Shown: one piece after another, positions 5,956 to 8,570 of the stretch
Layout of the letters: every line of letters begins with the position of its first letter
Numbering within the stretch: the first letter of the stretch is position 1
Origin: Gammaproteobacteria bacterium
GTDB taxonomy: Bacteria > Pseudomonadota > Gammaproteobacteria > Chromatiales > Chromatiaceae
Assembly (NCBI GenBank): GCA_030620735.1
Contig: JAUXDV010000069.1
Location: 1-8,570 of the forward strand
DNA length: 8,570 nucleotides
Reading direction: 5' to 3'
Position numbers and translations under genes: made by a program
Notes under the pieces: model-generated
What the model was told of the DNA's origin: nothing
Database searches by the model: none
The model's input: only the letters and a program-made list of their open reading frames with translations

Positions 5956-8570
5956 TTAATCGATGAGCAACCCACGCGCCGCAACCAGCAACTCCTGCAG
6001 TTGCTCTGCAGGCACAGATACTGCGTTCAGAAGTGCCAGACTGCGCATGATGAAAGCAGCCTGTGACTCGTCGATCCAGCCTCCGGGCAATGCTTCAGAG
6101 TAAATCCAGATTCCCGCCTGATCCATAGCGGGGGCTTGTTGCAACTCCCCCCGCCCGGCGACAGCCGCCACCATGGCGGAAGCCAGCAGCTCCAGCGCAG
6201 GGCCGCAAGCATCCTGCTCCAACAATACTTCAGCCGCCTCGATGCGCTCTGTGGCGAAGCGCATCAACGGTGAGACACTGCCGACGTCACCGCTCTCAGC
6301 AACATCATAATAGACGCCCTCCTTTTGATCCTCGGAGACAAGACCCAGCCGGCGCATGCTGTTGAGGCTGATCGGATCGACCAGCGCAACCTGAATATCC
6401 GTTGTTTCGGAAAGCTCCAGCGAATAACGCCAGGCTTCTTCATCCACCTTGTCAACGACCACCATCAGGCCGCCACCAGCGCCCAGGATGCGTTCGATAC
6501 GCGGCCCCAACCGCTGCTGCAGCGATTCAATGCATTGGGTAATCGCAGCCTCCTGTGCGGTATTTCCACTCTCAGCATGACCGGTAGATTGCGGCGATGG
6601 CCCTGAAGCAGAGTGATCCAGCAACTCATCCACAGGCTCAGGTTGACCATCATCCCCGGATTCACGCTTGTCGGGACTCTCTGACGCCAGATCTTCAATC
6701 ACGCTTTCCAGTAGTTTGGCGGAGACGCCAACCACATCCTCCTCGGCATCCTCCGAGATGACATTGTCAAACAGATGCTGCTTGTTCTGCACCAGCTCCA
6801 TCACCCGTCCTTCGTAGCCATCGGAGGTGACCATCAGGATCACCTGCACCTTTTCACTCTGTCCCAGGCGGTGGATGCGGGCGATACGCTGCTCCAGCAC
6901 TGCCGGATTCCACGGCACATCCAGGTTGATCAATACGCTGGCGTTCTGCAGATTCAGGCCGACGCCGCCAGCATCGGTCGAGATGAAGACCTGAATGGCG
7001 TCATCGTCGCGAAAACGATCCATCAACGCGCCGCGCTTGACCGTGGGAACCCCGCCATGCAGACGCACACTTCCCAGGCCCATCTCACGCAGGCGCTGCT
7101 CCACCATCTCGGTCATCAAAGTCCACTGGGAGAACACCACCGCCTTACGCCCGCCCTGCAGACAGAGATCATCCAGCACCTTCTCCAGCTCATCGATCTT
7201 AGGCGAACCCTCGCTCTCCTTGTCGACAAGTCCGGCAGCGTCGCAGGCCATACGCGCCTGCTGCAGAGCCGCCATGAGGCGATTATTCTCGACTGGCGTC
7301 AGCGGCCTCCTTTTGGCGATGGTCGCCAGAGTGCCTGCTGCGCTCATGGCGCTGTCATGCAGTTCCTGTTGAGGCTCTGTCATGGGCAAGTCGACGCGCG
7401 TCTGTATGCGTTCAGGCAGCTGATTGGAGACCAGCCTGCGATCGCGGCGCAGCATCACCGGAGCCAGGCGTTGGCGCAGTATGGAGAGATTGCGATAGCC
7501 CAGCACCTTGCCGCGTTCATCGGTGATGTGGAAATCGATCATGTAGCGCCACAACGGACCCAGTACACGCGGATCGACAACCTGCATCAGGCTGTAGAGG
7601 TCCTCCAGGCGGTTCTCGAGCGGCGTACCTGTGAGCACGAAGGCGTAGCGTGACGGAATCAACTTGATGGCGGTAGCGATCTGGGTGCGCCAGTTCTTGA
7701 TGCGCTGGGCCTCGTCCAGGATCAGCAGGTCTGGAGTGTAGAGTTCGTTGATGACCGACAAGTCGCGCAGCACCAGCTCATAATTGATGATGGTGAAGGC
7801 GTTGCGGCGTCGGTACTGCGCGCCTCTGGCCTCGGCGTTGCCCTGAATGATCTGTGCATCCATGTCGGTAAATTTTTCGATCTCCCTGGCCCACTGATGT
7901 TTCAGAGAGGCGGGACAGATAATCAACACCCGCTCGGCGTTGGCGTTCTGATGCAGCCACCCGGCTGCGGCGATAGCCTGCAGGGTCTTACCCAGGCCCA
8001 TATCATCGGCCAGCAAAGCCCTGCCGTTGGCGGCGAGAAAGGCGACCCCTTCAACCTGGTAGGGATAGAGCTTAGCCCGGATTCCATGAAGACGCCCACC
8101 CGACGCCACAATGGTCTTACGGATCTCGGCGGAACGCAGTTGGTGCGCCGCCCCATCCGCCAACTGCCTGGCATAAGCGATGGCGTCCTCGCCAAGATCG
8201 ATGTCCTCCCGATCCTCCACCTGCTCGGCAAAGCGAAAAAATTCGTCAGGCAAACGACCCTGGAACACTCCCCTGTTGTTAAAATACTCCTGCAGTATCG
8301 CTGCCAGATCCCCTTCCGCCGGCATCTCTGCAGCACGGTGCAAAGCGATGCGTGGCGCGTTTTCCACATTCCAGTCGAGATAGACATAGGGCAACAGCGC
8401 ACCCCGGCGTTTCATCCGGGCATAGTCCCGCCGTTTGCCCAGCTTGTTGATCACCGCCTCGATATGTTTGCAGGTGCCCAGCTGATTGCCGGCAAAATCG
8501 GGGCATGTGCAGTAGTTGGAACGCCGCGTCAACGAACGGATATGCACCCTGTAGCTGCGCGGAAAACGAC
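5956..8570 (-). CDS. SNF2-family (RapA/HepA-like) helicase with SWIM zinc finger, 5' end beyond window
   Basis: The frame is open from the right edge to the TAA at 5956. A GTG at 8547 is the first start codon inside the window, but seven more sense codons (RFPRSYR) precede it, and a SWIM domain rarely begins so abruptly, so the true start is likely outside. Numbered from that GTG (863 residues): SWIM zinc finger C13xC15...C26xH28 (CTCPDF and TCKHIEAV); ATPase lobe 1 with DDMGLGKT (181-188), DEAQ (278-281) and TGTPLENR (306-313); lobe 2 with VFSQW (471-475), STDAGGVGLNL (523-533) and QRIARIHRLGQ (553-563). This is an intact SNF2 translocase, which would use ATP to move along duplex DNA or remodel DNA-protein complexes; the target is unknown. 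After residue 600 comes an acidic/Ser/Pro linker (about 620-668) and a helical C-terminal region to 863 that I do not recognise. The gene is convergent with the arsenosugar operon and probably unrelated to it. Confidence 0.93.
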   Translation of the reverse strand, partial: RFPRSYRVHIRSLTRRSNYCTCPDFAGNQLGTCKHIEAVINKLGKRRDYARMKRRGALLPYVYLDWNVENAPRIALHRAAEMPAEGDLAAILQEYFNNRGVFQGRLPDEFFRFAEQVEDREDIDLGEDAIAYARQLADGAAHQLRSAEIRKTIVASGGRLHGIRAKLYPYQVEGVAFLAANGRALLADDMGLGKTLQAIAAAGWLHQNANAERVLIICPASLKHQWAREIEKFTDMDAQIIQGNAEARGAQYRRRNAFTIINYELVLRDLSVINELYTPDLLILDEAQRIKNWRTQIATAIKLIPSRYAFVLTGTPLENRLEDLYSLMQVVDPRVLGPLWRYMIDFHITDERGKVLGYRNLSILRQRLAPVMLRRDRRLVSNQLPERIQTRVDLPMTEPQQELHDSAMSAAGTLATIAKRRPLTPVENNRLMAALQQARMACDAAGLVDKESEGSPKIDELEKVLDDLCLQGGRKAVVFSQWTLMTEMVEQRLREMGLGSVRLHGGVPTVKRGALMDRFRDDDAIQVFISTDAGGVGLNLQNASVLINLDVPWNPAVLEQRIARIHRLGQSEKVQVILMVTSDGYEGRVMELVQNKQHLFDNVISEDAEEDVVGVSAKLLESVIEDLASESPDKRESGDDGQPEPVDELLDHSASGPSPQSTGHAESGNTAQEAAITQCIESLQQRLGPRIERILGAGGGLMVVVDKVDEEAWRYSLELSETTDIQVALVDPISLNSMRRLGLVSEDQKEGVYYDVAESGDVGSVSPLMRFATERIEAAEVLLEQDACGPALELLASAMVAAVAGRGELQQAPAMDQAGIWIYSEALPGGWIDESQAAFIMRSLALLNAVSVPAEQLQELLVAARGLLID

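Noticed and set aside
6775..7653. Long forward open frame (292 codons) opposite the helicase
   Set aside because: It lies wholly antisense to the SNF2 core motifs, is rich in His/Gln as expected from a mirrored coding strand, and shows no domain.

Overview
The window looks like chromosomal DNA of a gammaproteobacterium, possibly a sulfur-metabolising one. This is inferred from protein character (DsrE-like protein, ArsR-rhodanese regulator, cytochrome b561, SNF2/SWIM helicase) and moderate G+C. No rRNA or other marker fixes the taxon. Genes are tightly packed, with 4-11 bp overlaps, and no tRNA, IS element or CRISPR array was seen.

Left, minus strand (1-1202): an ArsR-type repressor fused to a rhodanese domain (540-1202) is followed on the same strand by a di-heme cytochrome b561-type membrane protein (1-467), which is cut by the left edge. 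An 86-bp divergent region (1203-1288) separates the regulator from a rightward operon. It contains a near-perfect 20-bp palindrome (1230-1249), the best operator candidate.

Centre, plus strand (1289-5933): a seven-gene run that reads as one operon. In order it encodes a sterol desaturase/fatty acid hydroxylase family membrane protein, a TVP38/TMEM64 (VTT-domain) membrane protein, a DsrE-family small protein, the radical SAM protein ArsS, the TIGR04283 and TIGR04282 glycosyltransferases that travel with ArsS, and a small conserved-looking protein with a CxxC motif. The last four match the arsenosugar-biosynthesis (formerly 'rSAM/selenodomain') cluster. The arsenic methyltransferase ArsM, expected to supply the substrate, is not in the window. 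The first three genes are translationally coupled to each other, and ArsS and the two transferases are coupled to each other. A 77-bp gap with two small dyads separates the two blocks. The combination suggests an arsenic- or sulfur-linked modification pathway with membrane/lipid partners, controlled by a thiol- or sulfane-sulfur-sensing repressor. That functional link is inference.

Right, minus strand (5956-8570): a large SNF2-family helicase with an N-terminal SWIM zinc finger and an unusual C-terminal extension of about 260 residues. It converges on the operon across 22 bp that contain a strong hairpin. Its reading frame stays open to the right edge, so its true start lies outside the window.

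Two repeat-like sequences have been incorporated into coding 3' ends: an ACGAAAAAC-type tandem at the end of the TIGR04282 gene and a CCCCC/GGGGG palindrome at the end of the small CxxC gene.
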